Counted from the stretch's first letter, positions 17,258 through 26,545 are shown. The stretch is 64,000 nt of DNA from Hyphomicrobium sp. (GCA_022844105.1 JALHMJ010000003.1:17887-81886), one strand, 5' to 3'. The notes: generated from the sequence alone by a model not told the origin. A program made the numbers and translations.

Positions 17258-19757
17258 ATGCGGGCGCGCGCTCGTCCGACTCTTCGATGACAACCGGCCC
17301 GGCGGGCCGCTGCGGCAACCGTACCGTGATGCGCGTTCCAATTCCAGGCTTGCTGTTGAGGATCACGCGGCCCTTGTGCAGTTCGGCAAGGCTCCGCACC
17401 AGCGACAGTCCAAGTCCGGGTCCGCGATGTTCCGAACCCTGGCTGCGGCTTTCGAAGCGATCGAACACGCGCGGCTGCTGTTCCACGGGGATCCCGACCC
17501 CATTGTCCTCGACGGCAAAGCAGATTTCGCTGCCCTCGCGCCAGCACTCGAGGCGTACGACACCACCCGGACGCGAGAAACCGATGGCGTTCGACATCAG
17601 ATTATATAGGATTTGCCGCACGCGCGCTTCGTCGGCGATGAACGGGCCGATATGATCTTCCAGCGCGACATCGATTGTCAGACCGGCTGTCACCGCCTTT
17701 TCGCGAAGCGCGAGAATGGTCGCATCGATGACTTCACGCGCCTCGACGCTCGTCAGCCGTAACTCAAGTGCCCCAGCGTCGATCGTGGCCAGATCGAGGA
17801 TGCCGTCGATGATCGACAACAGCGATTTCGACGACAGCGAGATATGCCCTAGATACTCGCTCTGCTTGGGTGACAATGCGCCAAGCTTCGGACTGGCCAT
17901 GAATTCGCTGAAACCGATGATGTTGGTCAGCGGCGTACGCAGTTCGTAAGACACATGCCCGATGAAGCGATTCTTTAAGTTGTCGGCCGCGACAAGGGCT
18001 TCGTTGCGTTCGCGGAGCGTTCGCTCGTAGGCCTTGGCGTCCGTAACATCGGCAAACGTCAGCAGCATGCCGCCGTCCGGCAATGGAGTTGCCGCGTAAT
18101 CAACGACGCTTCCGTCCGGCCGCGTCATCTGTCCTTCCATGGGCGAGCGCGCAGCGGTGATCGAGGTCACGGCCTTCACGATTTTCTGCCACGTGTGGCC
18201 GTCGTCGAACAGAACCTTGGCATTGGCGACGAATTCGTCGATGTGCGGCGTGCTTGCCAGCAACCGGTGAGACATCCGCCAGATCTGGACAAACGCGCTA
18301 TTGAACAATTTGAGGCGTCCGTCGGTGCCAAACACCGCCACACCCTCCTTCAAGCTGTTCAGTGTTTCGCCCTGCGTGCGCGTCAGCGCGACGTAACGCC
18401 GTTCCAGCGACAGCGCTTCCGTCTTGTCGTCATAGAAATAGGTCACCCCGCCATCAGGACGTCTCTCGGCGGCGACGTGCACCACGCGCCCGCTCTTCAA
18501 GTGCCACCAATCTTCGATTTCCGTCAATTCGGTATAGCAGGCGAGCAATCGCGACTTCCATTCACGGTAGTTAGCAACGTCCGGCAGCTGACTTTCTTCG
18601 CGGAGTCGGTCGAGAATGGCCCCATCCTGCGGGCCCGACTTCAACCAGGCTTCATCGAGTTGCCAGAGCGTGCGGTAGGCCTCGTTGTGGAACGTCAGGC
18701 GCCGATCGGCACTGAAAATGGCGACAGCTGTGGCAACGCGGTCGAGCGTTCTGTCGTAGGCCGCCACCTGCCGGTCGAGCGCCGTCTGGGCGTGCTCAAG
18801 AGCGGTGATGTCGATCGCCGCTCCCGCGCTCGCGTCCGCCAGCGGCAGAGCGATGACCTGATGCGGCTTTTGATCTCCGCCGACGATGAGTCCGAGCCGC
18901 TCTTCATAAATTTTGCCGGTTTTGTGCTTGCGCTCGATCGCCCGGCGTTGCCGCGATTCCAGGAGTTCGATCTGCGAGGCGATGACCTCGGCCTCACTCT
19001 CCGCCTCGACGGCCGCGACGTAGGCCTTGTTGACCCAAGTCAGCCGCCCGTTGCCATCGCGCAACCATGCCGGGTTCGGCAAGGCATTGAGCAGCGCCCG
19101 GCTCGACCGCACGTCTCGGGCGATTTTCTTCTGATGATCGAGAATGAGCCCCAGGTCGCGCTTGTAGCCGGCAACGTCCCGCATGCGCAGGATCGCGCGG
19201 CTGCCGGCCGCCCGGCCATCCGCTTCGATGTGTCCACCCGCCGCGGTCCGCAGGATCATGTTGAAAGCGCGGCCTTCGGAGAACAGCGCATCGAGTGCAG
19301 ATTTCAAGTCTGCCGCCGACTTTTGCTCAAGCCACATGCCGAAACGCAAAAGCTCCTGATGACTGGCCGGCAGCCCTGGAATCCCGGTCAGCGATTGCGC
19401 GACGATTTCAAGGCCGCGGCCCTGCTCCCAATGCACGAGGACTTGCGGCTCGGCCTTGATGAGGGCCTCCGCCGAGGCCAGCCGCCTTCTCAGGTCCTGA
19501 ACTTCGGTGCTGCGCTGAGTTGCCGTTCTGCGCGACGCCGCGAACGCCGACAGGATCGTCGCCACGGCCGCGAAGATTGCTGCTCCGGCCAGCGCCATCA
19601 TGATCAGCGCATTGAGCCCGGCGGTTTCCGGTTCAGCCACTGCCCTGTCGTCGTTGACGTTGATCGTGACCACCAGCACGCAGGCAATGCTGGCCACCAG
19701 CAGCATGGCAAGCTCAAGCCGCGAATTTCCAATTTTGGCGCGGTAACTACTGTGCAT
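17232..19757 (-). CDS. divL: DivL-type tyrosine pseudo-histidine kinase, cell-cycle regulator
   Basis: 841-aa membrane sensor with two hydrophobic segments (about 15-33 and 49-73), PAS-like domains in the middle (about 220-320, 335-445 and 465-575) and a HisKA plus HATPase core. The phosphoacceptor site reads HVSYELRTPLT with Tyr604 (codon TAC on the minus strand, 17948-17946) where ordinary kinases have His. This is the hallmark of Caulobacter DivL, which modulates CckA and thereby CtrA instead of acting as a normal kinase. The ATP lid is largely intact (NLMSNAIGFS, DNGVGIP, GPGLGLSL). It lies between ahcY and tsaE. The start has no strong Shine-Dalgarno, so it is tentative. Confidence 0.88.
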   Translation of the reverse strand: MHSSYRAKIGNSRLELAMLLVASIACVLVVTINVNDDRAVAEPETAGLNALIMMALAGAAIFAAVATILSAFAASRRTATQRSTEVQDLRRRLASAEALIKAEPQVLVHWEQGRGLEIVAQSLTGIPGLPASHQELLRFGMWLEQKSAADLKSALDALFSEGRAFNMILRTAAGGHIEADGRAAGSRAILRMRDVAGYKRDLGLILDHQKKIARDVRSSRALLNALPNPAWLRDGNGRLTWVNKAYVAAVEAESEAEVIASQIELLESRQRRAIERKHKTGKIYEERLGLIVGGDQKPHQVIALPLADASAGAAIDITALEHAQTALDRQVAAYDRTLDRVATAVAIFSADRRLTFHNEAYRTLWQLDEAWLKSGPQDGAILDRLREESQLPDVANYREWKSRLLACYTELTEIEDWWHLKSGRVVHVAAERRPDGGVTYFYDDKTEALSLERRYVALTRTQGETLNSLKEGVAVFGTDGRLKLFNSAFVQIWRMSHRLLASTPHIDEFVANAKVLFDDGHTWQKIVKAVTSITAARSPMEGQMTRPDGSVVDYAATPLPDGGMLLTFADVTDAKAYERTLRERNEALVAADNLKNRFIGHVSYELRTPLTNIIGFSEFMASPKLGALSPKQSEYLGHISLSSKSLLSIIDGILDLATIDAGALELRLTSVEAREVIDATILALREKAVTAGLTIDVALEDHIGPFIADEARVRQILYNLMSNAIGFSRPGGVVRLECWREGSEICFAVEDNGVGIPVEQQPRVFDRFESRSQGSEHRGPGLGLSLVRSLAELHKGRVILNSKPGIGTRITVRLPQRPAGPVVIEESDERAPAYANNMDAS

Positions 19758-19951
19758 GGTGGAGTAGGGCTGCCACTGAGGATCGCTGCCGGGAAAGCTG
19801 CGCCGGACGCGGCTGCAACTCCTCGAAAAATTTGAGAAAACGATCTACAGCCGAATCGGTACTTGGCCCCTGCGAATCGCTTTGCCGATTATGCGGAGCG
19901 ATTGCAGTGCTGACCAGTGCAGCAGCCCCACAGACAGCGGCTCAGCGCAGC

Positions 19952-19985
19952 AAAAACGGCGCTGCCCGAGCTGGCCAGCGCCGTT
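19952..19985 (-). terminator. Intrinsic terminator of ahcY
   Basis: A perfect 10-bp inverted repeat, AACGGCGCTG (19955-19964) and CAGCGCCGTT (19976-19985), is followed on the minus strand by TTTTT (complement of 19956-19952). It lies about 40 bp past the ahcY stop and separates the ahcY transcript from divL. Confidence 0.85.
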
Positions 19986-20027
19986 ATCATGTTCGGGCCG
20001 GGTGCGGCCGGCAATCCGCCGGCTGGA

Positions 20028-21452
20028 CTAGTAGCGGTAATGTTCGGGCTTGAACGGACCCTGTTCGGGCACGCCGATGTAATCGGCTTGATCCTTCGAC
20101 ATCTTGGTCAGCTTCACACCGAGCTTGGCAAGGTGCAGGGCCGCAACCTTCTCGTCGAGCACTTTGGGCAAGGTATAGACCTTCTTTTCGTACTTGCCCT
20201 GATGACCCCAAAGTTCGATCTGGGCCAGCGTTTGGTTTGAAAACGATGAGGACATCACGAACGACGGGTGACCCATGGCATTGCCGAGGTTCACCAGACG
20301 GCCCTCGGACAGGAGAATAATTCGGTTGCCCTTCGGAAATTCGATTTCATCGACCTGCGGCTTGATGTTGGTCCACTTGAAGTTCTTCAGACCCGCAACC
20401 TGGATTTCGTTGTCGAAGTGGCCGATGTTGCAAACGATGGCGCGGTCTTTCATATGCCGCATGTGCTCGATCGTGATGATGTCCCGGTTGCCGGTCGCGG
20501 TGACGTAGATATCGGCGCGGGGCAGCGCATCCTCGATGGTGGCGACTTCGTAGCCCTCCATGGCGGCCTGCAGGGCGCAGATCGGGTCGACTTCCGACAC
20601 GATAACGCGAGCGCCGGCTTGTCGCAGCGATGCAGCCGAACCCTTGCCGACGTCGCCGAACCCAGCCACGAACGCAACCTTGCCGGCCATCATCACGTCA
20701 GTGCCGCGACGCAGGGCGTCCACGAGCGATTCACGGCAGCCGTAGAGGTTGTCGAACTTCGATTTCGTCACCGAATCATTGACGTTGATCGCGGGAAAGA
20801 GGAGTTTTCCGGCTTCCGCGAGCTTGTACAGCCGGTGCACGCCGGTTGTCGTTTCTTCCGAAACGCCCTTGATATTCTTGGCAACCTCGGCGAACCAGCC
20901 TTTCGGCTTCTCCTTGAGTAAGCGCTTGATCAGCGCGAAAAAGATCTCTTCCTCTTCCGAGCCCGGCTGATCGAGGAATGCGGTATCGCCCTGCTCGGCC
21001 GTCAGTCCATGATGAACGAGCATCGTGGCATCGCCGCCGTCATCGAGGATCATGTTCGGCGTCCCGCCGCCCGCACTTCCATCTGGCTTGTGCCAATCGA
21101 ACAGTTTCGCGGTGTAATCCCAGTACTCCGAGAGCGTCTCGCCCTTGTAGGCAAAAACCGGGATGCCCGCCGCAGCAATGGCGGCAGCGGCATGATCCTG
21201 CGTCGAGAAAATGTTGCACGACACCCAGCGGACGTCCGCGCCGAGCGCCTTGAGCGTTTCGATCAGAACGGCGGTCTGGATCGTCATGTGCAGCGAGCCG
21301 GCAATGCGCGCGCCTTTGAGCGGTTGCGACGGTCCATACTCCTCGCGGATCGCCATCAAGCCGGGCATCTCCGTCTCCGCCAAGTCGATTTCCTTGCGGC
21401 CGAAGGGAGCCAGGCTCATGTCTTTGACGATGTAGTCGGGCGAGGCGGTCAT
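20028..21452 (-). CDS. ahcY: Adenosylhomocysteinase
   Basis: NAD-dependent enzyme that splits S-adenosylhomocysteine into homocysteine and adenosine, clearing the inhibitor produced by methyltransferases. The 474-aa length is typical. NAD binding is at [13 protein letters not shown]; other landmarks are [17 protein letters not shown] near the N-terminus and the C-terminal [17 protein letters not shown] lies just upstream of ATG 21452. It is monocistronic by layout: a terminator follows it and a 186-bp gap with a candidate operator precedes it. Confidence 0.97.
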   Translation of the reverse strand: MTASPDYIVKDMSLAPFGRKEIDLAETEMPGLMAIREEYGPSQPLKGARIAGSLHMTIQTAVLIETLKALGADVRWVSCNIFSTQDHAAAAIAAAGIPVFAYKGETLSEYWDYTAKLFDWHKPDGSAGGGTPNMILDDGGDATMLVHHGLTAEQGDTAFLDQPGSEEEEIFFALIKRLLKEKPKGWFAEVAKNIKGVSEETTTGVHRLYKLAEAGKLLFPAINVNDSVTKSKFDNLYGCRESLVDALRRGTDVMMAGKVAFVAGFGDVGKGSAASLRQAGARVIVSEVDPICALQAAMEGYEVATIEDALPRADIYVTATGNRDIITIEHMRHMKDRAIVCNIGHFDNEIQVAGLKNFKWTNIKPQVDEIEFPKGNRIILLSEGRLVNLGNAMGHPSFVMSSSFSNQTLAQIELWGHQGKYEKKVYTLPKVLDEKVAALHLAKLGVKLTKMSKDQADYIGVPEQGPFKPEHYRY

Positions 21453-21559
21453 TCAGGACTCCTGGGAAGCATTGGGCGGCGCAGACGAACCGCGCCTCTC
21501 AGCGAAGCTCGGGACCATGATTGCGGCCCCTATACCCCGGCCTGCCGTACCTCGCAACA

Positions 21560-21581
21560 ACATATAAGCAAGTCTTTATGT
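21560..21581 (-). promoter_or_regulatory. Imperfect palindrome upstream of ahcY, candidate SAH-responsive operator
   Basis: The 22-bp element has ends ACATA and TATGT and half-sites ACATAAAG and CTTATATGT (read on the minus strand), about 110 bp before the ahcY start. Palindromes of this AT-rich kind are reported upstream of methionine-cycle genes in proteobacteria as sites of the ArsR-family regulator SahR. The match is from memory and is imperfect, and no sahR gene is in the window. Confidence 0.4.
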
Positions 21582-21638
21582 CCCACGTCACAGATGGGGC
21601 CCTGATGCACCATGATTGGAGACAGCACCGGCGGCAGG

Positions 21639-21944
21639 CTAGCCTTCATCCGCCAATTCTTCCCCAAAGCCCATCTCGACAAGCGCGACGAGAGCTTCGA
21701 GGGCTTCCGGGCCCTCCGGACCCGAACTGCGGATATGCAGCTGCGATCCAGGGCCCGCGGCCAGCATCATCAAACCCATGATCGATGAGCCACCCACGGA
21801 CTGCCCATCTTTGGTGACCGTAACCGTTGCGTTGAAGCTCTCTGCGGTTTTTACGAATTTCGCTGACGCCCGCGCGTGCAAACCCTTCCGGTTGACGACG
21901 GTCACAACGGCCACAGGCTCGGGACTACCGGCAATTTCGGGCAT
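21639..21944 (-). CDS. ptsH: HPr phosphocarrier protein (regulatory PTS)
   Basis: 101-aa phosphocarrier of the phosphotransferase system. His23 in RKGLHARASAKFV is the histidine phosphorylated by enzyme I, and Ser54 in VGGSSIMGLMML corresponds to the Ser46 site targeted by HPr kinase. It begins 14 bp after the EIIA gene. No sugar permease is nearby. In alphaproteobacteria this HPr belongs to a regulatory PTS that senses nitrogen and carbon and interacts with ChvG-type sensors, which fits the neighbours chvG and hprK. Confidence 0.93.
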   Translation of the reverse strand: MPEIAGSPEPVAVVTVVNRKGLHARASAKFVKTAESFNATVTVTKDGQSVGGSSIMGLMMLAAGPGSQLHIRSSGPEGPEALEALVALVEMGFGEELADEG

Positions 21945-21958
21945 GGGTGCGCGGCTCT

Positions 21959-22363
21959 CTAGCTCTCGCCCGACAGTTCCTGGCTCGCCACCTTGATGTA
22001 CTTGCGCCCGGCATCGCGCGCCCGGGTGACGGCCTCCAGCATCGGCAACTCACGCCGCAGCGATGCAAGTTTCACGAGAATCGGGAGGTTGATGCCGGCG
22101 ATAACCTCGACCGGGGCCTCGTCCATCACCGAAATTGCAAGATTGGAGGGCGTGCCGCCGAACATATCAGTCAGCACGATCACACCCTCGCCCGAGTCGG
22201 CGCGCTTGACGGCATCGAGAATATCGCCCCGGCGCTGGGCCATATCGTCTTCCGGCCCGATCGCGACTGTTTCCAGCTGGCTCTGCCGGCCAACGATGTG
22301 TTCGAGCGCAGCACGAAACTCAGTGGCAAGTCCGCCGTGCGTGACGATGACTAGTCCGATCAT
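21959..22363 (-). CDS. PTS EIIA component, mannose family (regulatory)
   Basis: 134-aa EIIA of the mannose/fructose (EIIA-Man) type with the phosphorylated His9 in IGLVIVTHGGLA, followed by the TDMFGGTPSNLA loop. The gene stands alone without EIIB, EIIC or EIID components, so it receives phosphate from HPr but probably acts as a regulator rather than in sugar uptake. AAGGAAG lies upstream of ATG 22363. A hairpin with a short T-run lies between hprK and this gene, so it may be only partly cotranscribed with hprK. Confidence 0.88.
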   Translation of the reverse strand: MIGLVIVTHGGLATEFRAALEHIVGRQSQLETVAIGPEDDMAQRRGDILDAVKRADSGEGVIVLTDMFGGTPSNLAISVMDEAPVEVIAGINLPILVKLASLRRELPMLEAVTRARDAGRKYIKVASQELSGES

Positions 22364-22459
22364 CCGGTCTTCCTTGACCCCCGCGACCGATCTGGCCGGG
22401 CTTCAGTAGCCCTGAGGTCCCATCGCGGCGCGCAGACTTACAACTGTTCGGTGCCTCGC

Positions 22460-22483
22460 AAAAGCCCCTTGCGGAAAGGGACT
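22460..22483 (-). terminator. Weak intrinsic terminator or attenuator between hprK and EIIA
   Basis: On the minus strand AGTCCCTT (22483-22476) pairs with AAGGGGCT (22470-22463), one G-T pair, around a 5-base loop, followed by a short T stretch. It lies just past the hprK stop in the 133-bp gap before EIIA. The short T-run suggests partial termination. Confidence 0.45.
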
Positions 22484-22496
22484 GATGCACGTGTCT

Positions 22497-22949
22497 TTAA
22501 GGTGAAGACCTTTGCCAGGGCTTTTGTGATAAGGCGAGTGCGAGTTTCAACGGAGCGGAAGCCTCAAACGCGGCAATTCGGAGCAGCGGAAGGCTGATCC
22601 CGAGCAAGCTTTCGAACGGCCACGGGTCCGGCAGCCGGTCCAGGTTTTGTCGATCGGATAGCTCGACAATCAACGTTAACGTGGCCCGCGCGAGGTGAGC
22701 CACCGGCAAGATACCGAGCCCTCTGACCTCGATCAGACCCTCCAACGCCGGGGGTGGCATAACGGATAGCTCGCCGCCGCTCCGCCGGACAACCACTTGA
22801 TCATCGGCCACCAGCGCAAATGATGACCCGGCAAAGCAACGGTCGGTCAATCCCAACACTCTCAACGCCAGATCAGATTTTCCGCAGCCCGACGGTCCGC
22901 GCAGCAGAACGGCCTCGCCGCCGGCGGCAATGGCCGTGCCGTGCACCAT
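22497..22949 (-). CDS. hprK: HPr kinase/phosphorylase, short alphaproteobacterial form
   Basis: 150-aa protein made of the C-terminal kinase domain only; the N-terminal domain of the about 310-aa Firmicutes enzyme is absent, as is normal in alphaproteobacteria. The P-loop is GPSGCGKS (residues 18-25), preceded by the MVHGTAIAAGG strand. It phosphorylates HPr on serine. An open frame extends up to 23240, but ATG 22949, 7 bp after the chvG stop, gives the conserved beginning. No strong Shine-Dalgarno is seen, so translational coupling to chvG is likely. Confidence 0.88.
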   Translation of the reverse strand: MVHGTAIAAGGEAVLLRGPSGCGKSDLALRVLGLTDRCFAGSSFALVADDQVVVRRSGGELSVMPPPALEGLIEVRGLGILPVAHLARATLTLIVELSDRQNLDRLPDPWPFESLLGISLPLLRIAAFEASAPLKLALALSQKPWQRSSP

Positions 22950-22956
22950 AACTGTT

Positions 22957-24777
22957 TCAGTACCGCCGGTGGGTGCCAACCGAACCTCCGCGCGAGGTCG
23001 TGTTTTGCCGCGGCAGCCTGACGATGAAACGTGCTCCTTTCGAACTCGTTTCCGGCGCCGCGCCAGCCGGGCGGCGATTTTCCGCCCATATTTCCCCGCC
23101 GTGCGCCCGCACGATCTCACGTGAGATCGACAGGCCCAGGCCGGAATTCTTGCCCCGTAGCGCCTCGGACTGAGGACGGTCGGTATAAAACCGGTCGAAG
23201 ATAATGGCCAAACGGTCTTCCGGAATGCCGGGCCCCTCATCGTCGATGCTGATCTCGACGTTCTGGGCAGTCTGCCGCACGGTAATCACCACCACGCCAT
23301 CCGACGGGGAGAACGAAACGGCGTTGTCGACCAGGTTTGTGATCACCTGGCCGAGCCGGCCCTCGTGCCCCGTGACTTTCAAGGTTTGCGGGTCAACGCC
23401 GTGGTCGACAACGACCCGTACGCTGCGATCGTCTTCCGAAAGAATGTCGCGGAATATCTTGGCGACGCTGTCGACCACGTCGAACACGAGCGTCGGCACC
23501 ATCGCTTGCCGCGCCAATTCGGCATCGAGCCGCGACGCATTCGACACGTCGGTGATCAAACGGTTGAGCCGCTTCAACTCATTCTTGATCTGGCGGACGA
23601 GTTCATCGCGTTGCTCCGGCGTTTTCGCATACACAAGACTTTCAGCCGTTGATCGCGCGGCGGTAAGCGGGTTCTTCAACTCGTGCGCCACATCGGCAGC
23701 GAAACTCTCACTCGATTCGATGCGACGGTAGAGCGCGGCGGTCATCGAACGAAAGGCTCGCGCAAGCTGGCCGACCTCGTCATTGCGCTCGGCATAGTCG
23801 GGCAGTTGTGCTCGGGCGTTGATGTTGCGGCTGACTTCCTCCGCTGCGTCCGACAATCGCCGGATCGGCTCGGCAACCGTGCGCGCCAGCAGAAGCGACG
23901 ACACCAGCGTCGCGACGAGTGCGATCACGGCAAGCAGCGTAATCCGCCAACGCTCCTCGCCCAGTGACTTTTCGATGTCACCTGGCCGGGTCGAGAGCAA
24001 CAGCGCTCCGAGGATAGCATTCGCACGCCGGATCGGGACCGCGATCGACACGATCTGATCGCCGTCGGGATCGAGCAGCAAGAGCGGTGTTGCCTTACCT
24101 TCGAGCGCCGCGCGCACTTCAGGATAAGCTGTGCCTTTGCCGCTACCGATTTCCTTATAGACCGGGAGATGTTCATCGATCAGAACCGCCGTCAACCGGG
24201 TCCAGAAATTTCGCGGCTTACTTGTTTTCTCCGGCTCCGCGGTGGGTCGCGTGAGTTGCCCCTTGGTGAGTAAGGTTGCTGTATCGACAATCAGCGTTCC
24301 GTCGCGGCCATAAATTCTGGCGCGGTTCTTCGTATGCTGGATCAGCCGGCGCAGGATGGGCGTCGCACGCTCTGGCCGGATCGACAACTGCAGCGAGGAA
24401 AATCCGTCGTCCCGATAAGGCACGCGGGCTTTGTCTGGCCGGTTGGCTTGTTCGAGGTTGATTTCAATGTTGCCTTGCTCGATGCGCGCATCGCTGGCGA
24501 TCGCCGCCGCGATGAGTTCGCCTTGCGTTCGAAGCGATTCCTTTTTCGCTTCGACGAGCCAGGTTTGATAGTGGCTGAGATAATAGATCCCGCCGATCAT
24601 GACGACGAGGCCGACGAGATTGGCGATCAGAATGCGCCGCGTCAGGCTCGCCGATGCTGAGCGGAATGGACGCCCGCGTTGGACGCGCCGGACAAGCCGT
24701 CGGGCTCGCCGTGCAACCGCCCGCAGCCAATCCGTCAGCACGTTCGGGACGGGAATCTGCTGGGTGTCGAGAGCCAC
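22957..24777 (-). CDS. chvG: ChvG/ExoS-type sensor histidine kinase
   Basis: 606-aa membrane sensor of the ChvG-ChvI two-component system, which responds to acidity and envelope state. Order: basic N-terminus, membrane helix (about residues 53-72), large periplasmic domain, second helix (about 285-305), HAMP, HisKA with the phosphoacceptor in AADVAHELKNPLTAARS, and HATPase (NLVDNAVSFSP, DEGPGIP, GLGLSI). GTG 24777 has GGAGAGG 5 nt upstream and is preferred over a longer frame from 24864. The 99-bp gap from chvI contains a long hairpin, and hprK follows within 7 bp. Confidence 0.92.
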   Translation of the reverse strand: MALDTQQIPVPNVLTDWLRAVARRARRLVRRVQRGRPFRSASASLTRRILIANLVGLVVMIGGIYYLSHYQTWLVEAKKESLRTQGELIAAAIASDARIEQGNIEINLEQANRPDKARVPYRDDGFSSLQLSIRPERATPILRRLIQHTKNRARIYGRDGTLIVDTATLLTKGQLTRPTAEPEKTSKPRNFWTRLTAVLIDEHLPVYKEIGSGKGTAYPEVRAALEGKATPLLLLDPDGDQIVSIAVPIRRANAILGALLLSTRPGDIEKSLGEERWRITLLAVIALVATLVSSLLLARTVAEPIRRLSDAAEEVSRNINARAQLPDYAERNDEVGQLARAFRSMTAALYRRIESSESFAADVAHELKNPLTAARSTAESLVYAKTPEQRDELVRQIKNELKRLNRLITDVSNASRLDAELARQAMVPTLVFDVVDSVAKIFRDILSEDDRSVRVVVDHGVDPQTLKVTGHEGRLGQVITNLVDNAVSFSPSDGVVVITVRQTAQNVEISIDDEGPGIPEDRLAIIFDRFYTDRPQSEALRGKNSGLGLSISREIVRAHGGEIWAENRRPAGAAPETSSKGARFIVRLPRQNTTSRGGSVGTHRRY

Positions 24778-24807
24778 GTCGCCTCTCCGCTCGCCCTCAC
24801 GGCATGA

Positions 24808-24868
24808 CACGTTGAAAACGAACGGGGCCGCCCTTGTCGCAAGGCAGCCCCGGCGAACCCTCAACGTG
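24808..24868 (-). other. Composite hairpin in the chvI-chvG intergenic gap
   Basis: Outer arms CACGTTGA (24808-24815) and TCAACGTG (24861-24868) enclose a second stem, GGGGC (24824-24828) with GCCCC (24847-24851), and an inner GCCcTTG/CAAGGC stem with one bulge. No T-run follows, so it is unlikely to be a full terminator. Its place between a response regulator and its sensor suggests an mRNA processing or stabilising element that sets their ratio. Confidence 0.6.
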
Positions 24869-24876
24869 CGCGCCGA

Positions 24877-25584
24877 TCAAGCTTCCTTGAATCGGTAGCC
24901 GACGCCGTAAAGCGTCTCGATGACATCGAAATCGTCGTCAACCTGCTTGAACTTCTTGCGCAGCCGTTTGATGTGGCTGTCGATGGTCCGGTCGTCAACA
25001 TAAACCTGATCGTCGTAGGCCGCGTCCATCAGCGCATCGCGGGTCTTAACCACGCCGGGCCGTTGAGCCAGGGCCTGCAGGATCAAAAATTCCGTCACCG
25101 TGAGTGTCACGGGCTTGTTGTCCCAATGGCAGGTGTGCCGCTCCGGATCGAGCTTCAGCTTGCCCCGCTCCAGCGTATGCGAAACGGTAGGGGTCGGCGC
25201 GCTGCCATCTTTAGGTGCGAACCGTCGCAGGATCGCGCGGACCCGCTCGATGATCAGCCGCTGTGAAAACGGCTTTGTGATGTAGTCGTCTGCCCCCATC
25301 TTGAGGCCGAACAACTGGTCGATTTCCTCGTCTTTCGAAGTCAGGAAAATCACCGGCATGTCCGATTGCTGCCGAACCCGGCGCAGCAATTCCATTCCGT
25401 CCATGCGGGGCATCTTGATGTCGAAAATGCCGAGGTCGGCAGGATCTTCGGTCAACGCTTCGAGCGCGGCGGCGCCGTCATTGTATGTTCTGACCTTGTA
25501 GCCTTCGGCTTCGAGTGCCATGCCGAGAGAGGTCAGGATGTTGCGCTCGTCGTCGACCAACGCGATCGTGGTCTTTTCCTTCAT
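24877..25584 (-). CDS. chvI: ChvI response regulator (OmpR family)
   Basis: 235-aa OmpR/PhoB-type regulator. The receiver domain has the acidic pair VDDERN, the phosphoacceptor aspartate in [12 protein letters not shown], the TS of FLTSKDEE and the Lys in ITKPFS. The C-terminal winged helix ends [15 protein letters not shown] and [13 protein letters not shown] 25584 is chosen, with AGGA/GGGA upstream, over an extended frame to 25635. It is the first gene of the minus-strand block and pairs with chvG. In Agrobacterium and Sinorhizobium this system controls acid-induced and exopolysaccharide genes. Confidence 0.95.
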   Translation of the reverse strand: MKEKTTIALVDDERNILTSLGMALEAEGYKVRTYNDGAAALEALTEDPADLGIFDIKMPRMDGMELLRRVRQQSDMPVIFLTSKDEEIDQLFGLKMGADDYITKPFSQRLIIERVRAILRRFAPKDGSAPTPTVSHTLERGKLKLDPERHTCHWDNKPVTLTVTEFLILQALAQRPGVVKTRDALMDAAYDDQVYVDDRTIDSHIKRLRKKFKQVDDDFDVIETLYGVGYRFKEA

Positions 25585-25780
25585 GGTCCCTATATCCTCG
25601 CAGCGCCTGTTGCTTACGGCGCAATATGGCCCCAACTGGGATCAATTGTGGCAGAGCGACCGGGATGGTCGATCCGCCAGCATGCCTCGATGGTGGCGGA
25701 ACCTTGTGCAGCCTTTGTCCTGAACCCTAGCTGAATAAGGCGGAAGGGGAAACCAAAGGATCGCCACCGGCTAGGACAAA

Positions 25781-26545
25781 ATGACAGATCAGATAGCAAA
25801 ATCAGCGTTCAACCCCTCCCCAGCGGCCGCTGTAAAAATACTCCTTCGGCAGGCTCTAAAGGCTGCTTTGGCAACTCTAGATCGTCAAACAGGGTCGCCT
25901 TATGCCTCTTTGGTGACCCTGGCCACCGCCGCAGACGGTGCACCACTGATTCTCATTTCGCGTCTTGCTGTCCACACCCAGAACATCCTGGCTGACCCCC
26001 GAGCCGGCCTGCTGATCGACGCAACCAGCGCCGAAGGCGACCCGCTCGCCGGTGGTCGGGTCAGCTTGACGGGCCGCCTTTCCGTTACGGAAAACGAGAA
26101 TGAGAAGCGCCGCTTTCTCACCCGCCATCCGCATGCCGAAATGTATGCGGCTTTCTCCGACTTTGCCTTCTACCGCTTTACGATCGAACGGGCCCACTTC
26201 GTCGGCGGTTTTGGCCGAATCGTTGACTTAGAACCTCGCGATATTCTGATCGACGTCAGCGCGGCTGCGTCACTTGTCGACGCTGAATCCGATATCCTGG
26301 AGCACATGAACGCCGACCACACCGATGCCATTGCTCTTTATGCCGCCCACAAAATTGGCGGGCAGCAGGTCCCTTCAGACTGGAAAATGTCCGGCATTGA
26401 CCCGGAGGGCCTCGATATTATTGGTCGGTCCGGAACGCTTCGAATCGATTTCGCCAACCCCATTGCGACGCCGGGTGAGGCGCGCAAGGCACTTGCCGCG
26501 TTGGCCACCGAAGCGCGGGATAAGAACCCAAAAGCTAATATTTAG
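25781..26545 (+). CDS. HugZ/pyridoxamine-phosphate-oxidase-like protein with DUF2470 domain
   Basis: 254-aa protein with an N-terminal split-barrel flavin-binding-like domain (about residues 15-150; ALATLDRQTGSPYASLV) and a C-terminal DUF2470-type domain beginning EHMNADHTDAIALYA. This arrangement is shared with HugZ/HutZ proteins tied to haem-iron use. The haem link is from family knowledge; no haem uptake genes are nearby, so substrate is open. It is transcribed divergently from chvI with about 200 bp between them and lies upstream of pckA. Confidence 0.72.
   Translation: MTDQIAKSAFNPSPAAAVKILLRQALKAALATLDRQTGSPYASLVTLATAADGAPLILISRLAVHTQNILADPRAGLLIDATSAEGDPLAGGRVSLTGRLSVTENENEKRRFLTRHPHAEMYAAFSDFAFYRFTIERAHFVGGFGRIVDLEPRDILIDVSAAASLVDAESDILEHMNADHTDAIALYAAHKIGGQQVPSDWKMSGIDPEGLDIIGRSGTLRIDFANPIATPGEARKALAALATEARDKNPKANI

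Noticed and set aside
18195-19835. Long plus-strand frame of 546 codons opposite divL
   Set aside because: It is the antisense shadow of a GC-rich gene. Its protein has no recognisable domain, while the minus-strand product has clear PAS, HisKA and HATPase regions.
21453-21638. SAH or SAM riboswitch before ahcY
   Set aside because: I could not fold the conserved core of either class in the gap; only the short palindrome stands out.
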